A stretch of DNA of 64,000 bases from Cyrtodaria siliqua (lineage: Eukaryota; Mollusca; Bivalvia; Adapedonta; Hiatellidae), in contig JAWPHD010001213.1 of the NCBI GenBank assembly GCA_037043455.1, forward strand, positions 62,001 through 126,000, given 5' to 3'. The position numbers and the translations under genes are program-made. Shown in pieces: positions 22,202 to 30,960 of this stretch; within the stretch, counting starts at the first letter, position 1; the number at the start of each line of letters is the position of its first letter. The notes beneath the pieces were generated by a model. The model did not search any database. It saw only the letters and a list, made by a program, of their open reading frames with translations, and had not been told where the DNA came from.

Positions 22202-22335
22202 GTCTCGCCTTTTTCGAAGGCGTTTCGTTTACGGCAGCAGTGGCGTCAGCGTTCAAGATTTACGTTTTTAAAAAGTGACTTTCTCAGGAACTGTATGCAC
22301 TAGACCTTTCAAACTTTGGTCATAGTTGTATTTTT
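22202..22335. repeat. Truncated relative of the 11,465 element
   Basis: Starts GTCTCGCCT and shares CGAAGGCG, GCGTTCAAG and TGTATGCACTAGACCTTTCA with the element at 11,465, ending within the first repeat unit. Confidence 0.7.
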
Positions 22336-23117
22336 GTTTTTTTTGTGGCAAATTAATTTGATAATGAAACACTTTGTCGAGACCTCCAGCATCCCATAAA
22401 ACATGTAATTTAACGATATTACAGAAGGGAAGAAAGCTCTACAAATTAATTCTACCTTACATAACCATACCATTATTTTATCAATTGAAATAAATCATTG
22501 CTTTTACTTATTCTTATTAACTAGGATCTGGATGTAAGATCTAGTTGAAATGATATTGTTTCGTCAGTGTGATCTTAAGCAAGACACATTTTCTTAGCCT
22601 CGTCTATCAAATGGGATCGTAAACAGGTAAACAGTTGGGTCTGGTGTATTGGAGTATTTCACGTCACTATAGTACACTATACTAAATTATTGTTTTGTAA
22701 AATGAGTTGTATTTGATAACATGTACAACTGATAGGCCTATTAGTCCATATATGTTTGACACTTTATCAGCAGAAATACAGGTGGGGCATTCGTGATTTT
22801 CAGTCCGTTACCATATCTCATCCTTAACCGCACCAAATTTAGCGTAACACTTCCCCCACATAATAATGACGAGCAAGCTCAATATTATGTTTGACTCTTG
22901 AGGGGTAGGGTCAAAAGCTCATATACACTAAACAATCAATTATACTGCGATGTTTATAGTTAGATTATCCTTTCTGAAATAGGCACATGGCAGGCGACAC
23001 ACGTGTTCCGTGAAACACCCTTCTAGTGGTATTTGTCTTCCAGTCGTAAATGTTTATTTTACATCATGTGTTTGATTTCACTCACCTGCATGGTATATTA
23101 CATTATTTGTTTTCTAG
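22336..23117. other. 3' part of intron 1
   Basis: Nothing recognised except the acceptor tract TTTGTTTTCTAG before exon 2. Confidence 0.4.
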
Positions 23118-23267
23118 GGATATTCAGTGCAGACTGTCCACCATTGAATTCACTTGAATGTTATCGGGCTCACTATGGGTGTCGGGATGGTCGTACCAGG
23201 ATGTCATCGGTGATCAAACTGGGTGATGGGACGCGATGTCCAGGATGTAAAGTCTGTGTGAGTCCAG
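23118..23267 (+). CDS. Cysteine-rich secreted protein, exon 2 (six-cysteine domain 1)
   Basis: This 150-bp exon lies between TTTGTTTTCTAG and CCAG|GTACGT. It encodes about 50 residues with the pattern C-x7-C-x6-C-x18-C-x2-C-x2-C, ending in a DGTRCPGCKVC block. Both flanking introns are phase 1, so the exon is symmetric and encodes one whole domain. The end pattern recalls small extracellular disulfide domains (VWC-, antistasin- or IGFBP-like), but none fits well enough to name. It is predicted to be secreted. The upstream ATG in the same frame (23,033) reads through the acceptor and is not the likely start. Confidence 0.75.
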
Positions 23268-23941
23268 GTACGTGGATTAGGTATATGTGGTCAGTAATAA
23301 TAGCCAGGATCCTTGTATTTTAACAGCTATACGAACAAAGTAATGTGGCATTTTAGAGAACATGTTCATGTAAAGTTTGGAGACTGTTGCCTGAACGTCC
23401 GTCCGTACGTCTGTACCTCTGTCCGTCCAATCGTAAACAGTAACTCATTCCTCTCAATAGCTTCGAGAGTACAACACCCACCTACCTGTTGCTTTTGTGA
23501 TCAATAAGTCGAGTATCATTCCTCGCCATAACTCTTGAAGTACGTTATAGAAGCATTGTCCCTGATACAAGGAGGAAACATTGCTTTTTGCGGTCAGTAT
23601 GTCTAATATTAAAGTCACATTGACATGCCAGGTGCATTGGCCTTAGTTATACTGAGGAATCTTAAGTGCTTTTGGGGTCAGTCTCGATGAACTTATACAG
23701 ACATACGCATTATTTCGCCGCCAGTATATTTAGAAAGTGTGTACAGATGTTGTATAATTTGCCTGTGGTTGGTCGGATTGTTACATGTCCTTTATGTGAT
23801 AATACATTTTGAAATTTCTTTCGACTTTTAGAGTTGTTTTAAATAAAAATTGTTTGAGAATAGTACATCAGCCACTCTAAATAAAAATGACATCTTAAAA
23901 TAAATATGCAGAATAATGATTATATTTGTATTCCATTCCAG
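23268..23941 (+). other. Intron 2 of the cysteine-rich gene
   Basis: GT at 23,268 to AG at 23,940-23,941, 674 bp. Contains a degenerate CCGTCCGTACGTCTGT stretch near 23,400, of the kind seen at the edges of tandem-repeat elements in this window. Confidence 0.65.
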
Positions 23942-24072
23942 AACATCCCTGTTACGGTATGGCTTGTCCAATGTGGCAAGTGCCAGATGATTGTACACCA
24001 GACTTGTATACCCTCTATCTGAACGTCTCTGGCACAGACTGCCAGATTTGTGATACCTACAGGTGCCTATAG
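23942..24072 (+). CDS. Cysteine-rich secreted protein, exon 3 (six-cysteine domain 2)
   Basis: After acceptor ATTCCATTCCAG the exon completes a glutamate codon with the last base of exon 2 and stays open to TAG at 24,070-24,072. Its six cysteines follow C-x4-C-x8-C-x15-C-x2-C-x4-C, the same arrangement as exon 2, so the two domains look like a tandem duplication. One N-glycosylation sequon (NVS) is present. The joined product would be about 112 residues including the signal peptide. Function is unknown; secreted matrix, inhibitor or defence roles are all possible, and nothing here selects one. Confidence 0.75.
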
Positions 24073-24202
24073 AAACAAGCAGGAAATCTGAAGGACGATG
24101 ACAAAAACAATGAACTGAAGCAGCTGAAAAGTCCTTATATACTAGTTGATGTCTTATATGATTAATATGTGTTATGATATCCTACACAATGATGGAACCC
24201 AT

Positions 24203-24208
24203 ATTAAA
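24203..24208 (+). terminator. Candidate polyadenylation signal (ATTAAA)
   Basis: ATTAAA lies about 130 bp after the stop codon of the cysteine-rich gene, a plausible 3' UTR length. Confidence 0.45.
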
Positions 24209-24439
24209 GATTGAAGCGCATGTTGGTATGTAAGAAATATGTATAAAGCTTTAAAAATGTTTCGTTGAACCGTCATTCCTTAAATCCACACCCATTACAG
24301 TACTATAATTCAATGGCACTGATTTCGATCTATTAAGGATACACATGGATAGCAACTTAAAACCAAACTAGAGCAAGTCGTTGGGAGCCATCACAACATA
24401 TACGCATTTTCGATACCGCAAACGAAGTACAGTATATGT

Positions 24440-25240
24440 CGCCTGTACCATGTTTGGTCATTTTAGACACCAAACCAAGAACTGATATTGATTGTCAAGG
24501 TCAAGATTAGGTCAAATTCATTGAGAATGATTTTTTTAGCCGAAAACTGAGTCTTGACATTTACCTTGAGTGTGAAGGTCAAATTTTAGTGACATGCTCC
24601 CATATTCCACTCGCTTCCTGCAAAGTTTCAGCTTCTCAAAGGAGTTCCGTTCGCAAGCAAATGTTTAGACACAAACTAAGTCCTGGAATTCACCAACCAT
24701 TCTTGAGAATATTCTTAGACTTAAGCCCAAGTATGCGAATTTTAACCCCAAATATTTCTATAAGTTTAAAGTATAAACATGCATAACAAGATGCCATGTA
24801 TACATATGACAAATACTAATAAATATCAACTACATACGATTGTTTATCTTTGAGGATCATGGAAATATTTGTGACCGAAATCTGAGTACTTGAGCTCAAG
24901 TCTAAGAATAGTTCGAAGATTGGTTGGTGAATTCCAGGCCTGATCTTCACATGAAAAGTGAAGGCCAAATTCCAGACATTTATTTACATCCTCTTTAGTC
25001 ATCTATAAGCTTCTTACCTCGAATGGTCTGAAAGGAGATCCGTCAGTGCACAACAAAATGTTAGACAAAAAAACTGAATCACGACCTTGACCTTCAAGGT
25101 AAAAGTCCGGTTTCTGATCTTTAATGAAAAACTTTTGACCTTATCAACATTTCCGCGAAGAAGGATATTTAATATCTCAAACGATATAGGAGCAGTTGCG
25201 TACACAAGTGTGTGCTGGGGGACGTCCCTACGGACGGTAC
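24440..25240. repeat. Degenerate GGTCAA-rich tandem repeat, split by a small inverted-repeat element
   Basis: Segments rich in TCAAGGTCAA and AGTGAAGGTCAAATT occur on both sides of 24,680-24,950. The last part (25,150-25,240) is nearly identical to 28,252-28,342: both contain GCGAAGAAGGATATTTAATA and ATAGGAGCAGTTGCGTACA. Confidence 0.6.
24682..24950. mobile_element. ~270-bp MITE-like inverted-repeat element
   Basis: CCTGGAATTCACCAACCA near 24,683 returns inverted as TTGGTGAATTCCAGG near 24,923, with further matching blocks (TTCTTAGACTT / AAGTCTAAGAA). Arms are about 55 bp with a ~140-bp loop. No coding sequence. Confidence 0.65.
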
Positions 25241-25606
25241 CTTACGTGTTTTATCCTTTGCTAAGACCAAATTAATGACCCCTTACCGTATACAACATTA
25301 TCCTGTCCTACTCTCTGATAGTATATGTAAACATGTTAAGCTCTACTAGCCAGCAGGTCTTATGCGATAGCGTACTGTCCGTTGGAGTCTGATGCGTGGG
25401 TCTCGCGTTGGCGTGGGCGTTAGGAAACCTTTCTCCAAAAGCGCAGACCCAATTTTGCTCAAATGTTTTATGGATGCCTCTGTAATGAGGAGTACTGTAC
25501 AGAAGATAAAATATGTCAATAGGACATCCAAATGGCCGCCATGACTAAAGTAGCCAAAGCCTTAAGCAATATTATATTCAAGATTTTGGCAATTACATTT
25601 TATACG
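25241..25606. other. No gene; element-edge-like sequence
   Basis: AAGCTCTACTAGCCAGCAGG at 25,339 resembles AAGCTCTACTAGCCATCGACC at 37,330, an element edge. Otherwise nothing. Confidence 0.35.
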
Positions 25607-25805
25607 CCCGTAGGGAGGTATTATGACGTGGCGTAGGGAGGTCTTATGACGTGGCGTAGGGAGGTATTATGTGGTGGCGTAGGGAGGTATTATGACGTGG
25701 CGTAGGGAGGTATTATGACGTGGCTCAGGGAGGTATTATGAAGTGGCGTAGGGAGGTATTATGACGTGGCGTTTTTATGACGTGACGTTATTATGACGTG
25801 GCGTT
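25607..25805. repeat. 23-bp minisatellite, about 8 units
   Basis: Unit CGTAGGGAGGTATTATGACG plus TGG; the last units are shortened to GTTATTATGACGTGGC. A CCGTCCGTCTGTTCGTC stretch follows. Confidence 0.9.
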
Positions 25806-26579
25806 TTCCGTCCGTCTGTTCGTCTCTCTGCCCGTCTGTCCGTTAACTTTTATCTGACATGTGATTGTGGCTAATAACTTAAAATTATTAGGTCTACAAC
25901 AATGACATTTTGTAAACATCTTCAGCATGATCCGATGAATACATCTGATTTAAGGCCCATAACGCTCTGGTTCATATTTTTAGAATTATTCCCCTTTGAA
26001 ATTGTTTGCACTAAACATGTCACCTGTTTAGCATTCATGTATATAGGGAAATGCGTTAGCAACACTTTCTCCAGTTAAATTTATTCAACATTCACATGGA
26101 TGCCTTTAATAAAGAGAGACCATACAGAAAAAATACACTCCATAGATTGCGACAATTCTGTTTTTAGAATAGATCGATAGGTACTAAACTATGAAGTTTG
26201 TGTTTTTTGTCTTACCGTGTAAAAAATGGCCCCACGCTGTGTATCAAAAGTTTGTATATAGAAATGTCATATATATTACATAAAACTGTAGATGGAAAAG
26301 CTTTTTTCAATACCGAAAATGACGGAAAAGACCTCTTCATTCAGAGGTCTGTATCAATAAGATGGGCAAAATCAATATATATTTCCCATGATCTGATGAT
26401 AGTTTATGAACATTTTAACTTGGACTTTTACTTTGGGTCACGTGGAAGTCGAGAGTGAGCTTGTTGGAGCCCAAGGGGTGGTGACCCCTTAGCTAGGGGG
26501 TCAGTATGGCGAAGCCCCTTAAATCTCGAGACGATCATTTTTTATGAAATTTAACCTTTATTTAAGTTTGCCTTTATTC
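25806..26579. other. No gene recognised
   Basis: Contains a GC-richer patch (26,440-26,515) with GGGGTGGTGACCCCTTAGC. The frame at 26,198-26,458 has no recognisable protein character. Confidence 0.4.
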
Positions 26580-26690
26580 CTTATTAACATTGCCATTCAT
26601 GTTTGTTCTTTTTGCGTGTTTTTGGGTTTACTGTGTTCTGTGAAAGCTGCATTTCCTGTTCGACTTTTATATCTACTTATCTAATTTTAT
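26580..26690 (+). repeat. Penelope-like 3'-end fragment, plus orientation
   Basis: TGTGTTCTGTGAAAGCTGC, then TTCCTGTTCGACTTTTATAT match, with divergence, the tail of the family seen at 62,290-62,360. Confidence 0.5.
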
Positions 26691-26814
26691 TTAAAATATC
26701 GCAGATAAAATCATTTTGTTCAAAATATTAGAATGCGTTAGGATGTAGAATGTATGCGTGTGAATGTGATTTAACACAGACATGCATGTGCGTGAGACTC
26801 GACAGGTATGTTCC

Positions 26815-27235
26815 TAAAAGTAGATATAAAAATCGTACAAAGTAGCATTCAAGCACACACAGAAACAAAGAACAAATATATATAAAGATGAATAAAAATC
26901 AAGATAAGACATCACAAACATACAAGGGTTGACAATAGGGCTACCGCTTTGGAACTGTTAGTGGCGAAAAAGGCCGCTGGGGGTTTAAACCATGTTCTAG
27001 GGTACATCAAACATCACTATTGCCCTATTGTCATCCCAATAAACTGGACAGTGTAAATAAAGATATCACCGCCAGGTTACAATCAAACATGGCAGCATTA
27101 ATAGACAATATAAGTAAAACACATAAATGATCATGTATATATAATATAAAAAAAACAGAAGCCTAGAAAGCCACAAAATAAGTACTCAATGACTTGGCAG
27201 AAGCCAAAGCAAGAAGAGAACAAACCGTTATTTTA
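26815..27235 (-). repeat. Penelope-like 3' region, minus orientation
   Basis: Read on the minus strand it matches 61,930-62,360: GAGTACTT...GGCTTTCTAGGCT, TATTAATGCTGCC, TTTATTTACACTGTCC, GGTTTAAACCCCCAG, GGTAGCCCTATTGTCAACCC, in that order. Confidence 0.8.
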
Positions 27236-27239
27236 AACT

Positions 27240-27441
27240 TATTTATTTTACATCGATTGTAACGCAAGCTCTATGAACTTATTTTAATCACTCTCGATGT
27301 CTTCCTGGGTAGAACCAGTACTAAGCAAATGCAGATAAAGTGTCTTGCTCAGGGACACAACACATATGATTATGGCGGGGATCGAACCCACGACTTTTGG
27401 ATCATGGGTCCAACGCTCTACCACTAGACCACAGCGCTCCC
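27240..27441 (-). mobile_element. tRNA-derived SINE
   Basis: The minus strand begins GGGAGCGCTGTGGTCTAGTGG, with an A-box-like D arm, an anticodon-like stem-loop (TTGGA CCCATGA TCCAA) and a B box (GGGTTCGATCC). After the head comes a CCTGAGCAAGACACTTTATC block and a tail ending near AAATAAATAAG. No matching 3' acceptor strand, so it is a SINE head and not a working tRNA gene. Confidence 0.7.
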
Positions 27442-27449
27442 AAAACAGT

Positions 27450-27649
27450 TAAGGGTATGCCAAGACAAGATTAAAGACAAACATCAAACGCTACCGTCCT
27501 ATACGTTATACGTCATCATAGGGTCCACAATCTGTCCGGTCATTACACAAAGAAGAAAACATAGTGGCGAACTGTAAATGGATCCATCACTAAACATGCA
27601 GTGCGTTGTAAAATGATAGGGTCATAACCTCTTTATAAACCTGTTAACA
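27450..27649. other. No recognised feature
   Basis: Short AT-rich linker. Confidence 0.3.
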
Positions 27650-27965
27650 AAGAGTATGAAAGTGCACCTTTGGAAACGGCTGAACACGATAAATACGAAA
27701 TATTGCAGTCTCGGTTTGATTGAGACTGTTCAGGAACGGTAGTGAAATATACTTGCTACCGTTCACGCCCCCTAGCCCCGGGTTGAGCAGGACTCCATAT
27801 TCATAAAATCAATAGTACAGAATTTTAACCATCCCGAAGATGGCATGCATATGACGATGGACATGACATATTTACTGCAATTATTCCATGTCCAGCGGCG
27901 TATGGTCCCAATATCTAATACAATTATATGCCCGGAAGAGCGAAATAAACAAAATGGAATTTAGT
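27650..27965 (+). repeat. ~315-bp dispersed repeat, copy 1
   Basis: Collinear with 41,745-42,063: shared GAAATATTGCAGT, TCGGTTTGATTGAGACTGTT, CCCCGAGTT/CCCCGGGTT, ATTCATAAAATCAATAGTAC and GAAGAGCGAAATAAACA. No ORF, no visible inverted ends. Both copies start AAAGAGTATGA. Confidence 0.85.
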
Positions 27966-28117
27966 TGGGAGCTGCGGGGTTATGAAGCCTGCGCATCACA
28001 AAAAGCAGACAACATATCCTATGGGTGATTAAACAATACCCAGTCTTTATCGGCCGGAGTAGTGGAACCACCGAAAACAAAAACATTTGAAAATGTACCA
28101 CCGATATCTAAATATAA

Positions 28118-28255
28118 GTATCGGGCTCAAGTTTAATACAGATTGCATGGAAGTGATTATGACCAAGGATCTTACGAAGTTTGTAAATCACATCACCATA
28201 TAAGTCACGGTTGTGATAATGATTGTCGCAGAAGAATCCTTTGACCTCCACAACA
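28118..28255 (-). pseudogene. Penelope-like RT C-terminal fragment
   Basis: On the minus strand it carries TATGGTGATGTGATTTACAA, ACTTCGTAAGATCCTTGGTC, the same segment as at 8,815 and 61,640. Flanked at its upstream side by the repeat shared with 25,150-25,240. Confidence 0.7.
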
Positions 28256-28342
28256 TTTCTGCGAAGAAGGATATTTAATATCTCAAACGATATAGGAGCA
28301 GTTGCGTACATAAGTGCGTGATGGGCGAACGTCCCTACGTTT
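28252..28342. repeat. Second copy of the 25,150 repeat
   Basis: Nearly identical to 25,150-25,240; both end near GTCCCTACG. Confidence 0.8.
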
Positions 28343-28509
28343 TTTTTGTAGGCGTGTCTTTATTTGTAACTTCATGTTCACCAGCTCATGTCGGAATCGG
28401 GTATTTAAGCGAGGAAATATAACATAGGACATCATTTATTGTATAGACATCGACCAGTGCACATCGTACCTGTACACAGGTAACTTTATGATTTACAGAA
28501 GAAAAGATT

Positions 28510-28584
28510 TGCCTCTTTCGGGACTCGAACACACGACCTTCTTATTTCAAGTTAGGTGCTCTATCACTGAGCTATAAGCTGCTT
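28510..28584 (-). repeat. tRNA-like head (SINE or tRNA relic)
   Basis: Minus strand has TATAGCTCAGTGATAGAGC (D arm) and GTGTTCGAGTCCC (B box) at tRNA spacing. The T stem and acceptor stem do not pair properly. Confidence 0.5.
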
Positions 28585-28854
28585 GAGAAAACTACAATTT
28601 ATTATGAGGCAAAATAACTTACCATATATTTGAACGCAAATCAAGATGAATCCATAAATATATAGACCATCTTGTCGGACGTGTAAATTAGCTTTGCCTG
28701 GTGTAATACTATATGTTATCAATATGAAACCAATATTCCGCTTCAAAAAATACATATATCGACTTGTTATTTAGCGCATGATGTGTTTGTTTGTGCGCTA
28801 GTTATTCCGTAATGCCTATTTAGTTTTATTAATGCTAGATCAAACCAATAAATA

Positions 28855-28931
28855 GCCTTGGTCTAGTGGTTAAATGTACGGCCTTCCAAACTTAAAAGCG
28901 CAACGGCTGTGGTTCAAATCCCGTTCCGGGC
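28855..28931 (+). repeat. tRNA-like head (SINE or tRNA relic)
   Basis: GCCTTGGTCTAGTGGTTAAA (A box) and GTGGTTCAAATCCC (B box), ending CCGGGC, which can pair with most of the 5' GCCTTGG. The T stem is poor. A short T run follows. Confidence 0.5.
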
Positions 28932-29279
28932 AAGTACTTTTTTTTATCACATTTATCAAGAGTTACATATTTATCAATGTTACCTGTACTAAGGACAAAT
29001 AAAAATGTGATATATTACGCATCGATTTCTGCCTTATATACCGACTTTTGGGGTGTTCGTCGATTTGAAAAACAAAACATCTTACAGTAATATTGCACTT
29101 AACTTTTCGAATATAAAGGGCACTATTTCTGCCAAATAAATATTGTTTCTGATATTATGTTCACATCAATAGTGTTGCATTAATGTCATGTATTATATCA
29201 TTGACAATGTTCATGCCTATAATATGCATTTGGATGAAAATTTCAAAGAAAGTTGTTATCTACTTTTCCTGTTCGATTT

Positions 29280-29320
29280 TTAGCTCGACTATTCTATAAG
29301 ATCATTTTCAAATTTCGTGT
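29280..29320 (+). repeat. Start of an AGCTCG-type element, truncated
   Basis: TTTTAGCTCGACTATTC repeats the left end of the 18,024 element and then diverges. It is preceded by TTCCTGTTCGATTTTT, a Penelope-like tail end. Confidence 0.5.
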
Positions 29321-29394
29321 GTAAACCTCACACAACGTGAATACGACGGCCAGTTGCATTATATAATGAACGCACCTCGTAAATCAAATGGGAA

Positions 29395-29465
29395 AAAGTG
29401 CGGGACACGAACCCAGGAACCCTCGCTTAAAGCGCGAGTGCTTTTCCAACTGAGCTAACCGGACC
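29395..29465 (-). repeat. tRNA-Lys-like head (SINE or tRNA relic)
   Basis: Minus strand GGTCCGGTTAGCTCAGTTGG, a well-paired anticodon stem CTCGC/GCGAG with TTT in the loop, and GGGTTCGTGTCCCGC. The 3' acceptor strand is missing, so it is unlikely to be a functional tRNA. Confidence 0.55.
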
Positions 29466-30629
29466 ACTGGTTCCTAATATAACCACATTATTTTGGGACA
29501 TGAAAACATGGAAGTAACATATAAATCTGTTCACATGACACAAATGAATGTTGCTTTTCCTTTTCGATTTTTATATCTAAATTAGCAAGTAAAGCTACCT
29601 ATAAGCAAATATACTTTTGCATCACATCCTGAGGTGGTGCAAATATACGTTTACTCACATTAATTTACTCAAGGAATATTTATACTCACATATGAAAATC
29701 TGTTCACATGACAAAGAATACATTTAAGTGAAAATATACTCAGGAGTAAATGTTTGCATGTGAATGGGGATTTATTTTCAGCAGGTGATAAAATTTGTGT
29801 TACTTGGTTTTTATCCTTATGTTGTATAGTAAAATAAAACTCTTTGGCAGAGTAAAAAGGCGATAATTTATTGGTATGTCTTATTTCTGGTCACTGATTG
29901 GTCATGTTTTTTGATAATGCTCAATCAAAATTATGAATACAATTTCTCTGACAATATCATAAGCGCTTGTAAGACATTGTAAAAACATAGATGTTACTAC
30001 CATTTTTCCGTAGGAAAGTTAACGAATGACAAGTAGATATAATCAAAGTACCGAAGGTACTGAGATTCGGTACTGAGAGCATGGTGAACTATGATTTGTG
30101 CATCCATGTAATGGAAGCATTGTTTAATGTATCTGGAAGTAAGACGATTAAAACAAGATAAGGTAAGGTATATACAGAAATAAAGAAGGGAACAAAAGGA
30201 ATGATTGGTTATAATGAAAATTAATCTCCGAAACGCTTCATCATATCTGAACCATATCTCCACAGGTGTTAAAGTGTATCAAAAAACATCACCTGTCATC
30301 ACCTGTCAAAGTTAGAGTCGTTAGAAATGAATATAGCGTCAAAAATGTCAAGACAGCTAGTTTTGCCAATTCAAGGGGATAATTCATAGACCCTTTGACC
30401 AACATAGCTGAATTAAAATAGGAAACAACCTTGCATTTATATCGACCTACTATGCAAGTATGATTAAAATCAAATGAAAACGAGTGTAGTCTAAAAGACA
30501 GCCATATCCCCCGCTGCACAAAGATTTATAATATACAAATTTAAACATGGAATGTCACTATAAAGTGACAAATTCTCCCTGAAGTTTCCTTGTTCCAAAA
30601 AGTGTGACCTTCAACTAAAAGAACATATG
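29466..30629. other. No gene recognised
   Basis: AT-rich flank left of the L1-like insertion. Frames at 29,997-30,519 (minus) show no domain. Confidence 0.4.
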
Positions 30630-30960
30630 TTTTACACACAACTTTTTTTATAATTTAATATTTTATTTCACAAGAAAACATTTGTAAGTCATATCATACA
30701 ATAATGCATAACGATATTATCAAGATACATATATTCTATCAAACAGTATTTTATTCATGACATGTTCATAGACTTAACCAACAAAGATTTCCAGTGAAAC
30801 AGTTTAGTTATGTAGAGAGTAGATGAAGAAAATAGTTCATAGAAGAAAGGAAGAGAAGTAAGACAGACACATAATACAGATGGAAGAAGTGAAAATGTAC
30901 GATGAAAGAAGTAGAGTTTCGGTTTGTCTAATTTGGTGTCTAATAATTATACTTAATCGA

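Noticed and set aside
23033..23117. Upstream ATG in frame with exon 2 of the cysteine-rich gene
   Set aside because: The segment contains a good acceptor tract just before the conserved part, and a better signal-peptide exon with matching phase exists at 11,267; an alternative start cannot be fully excluded.
27374..27441. Possible functional tRNA gene
   Set aside because: The acceptor stem has no 3' partner and SINE-like sequence follows; the heads at 28,510, 28,855, 29,395 and 50,100 were rejected as tRNA genes for the same or similar reasons.
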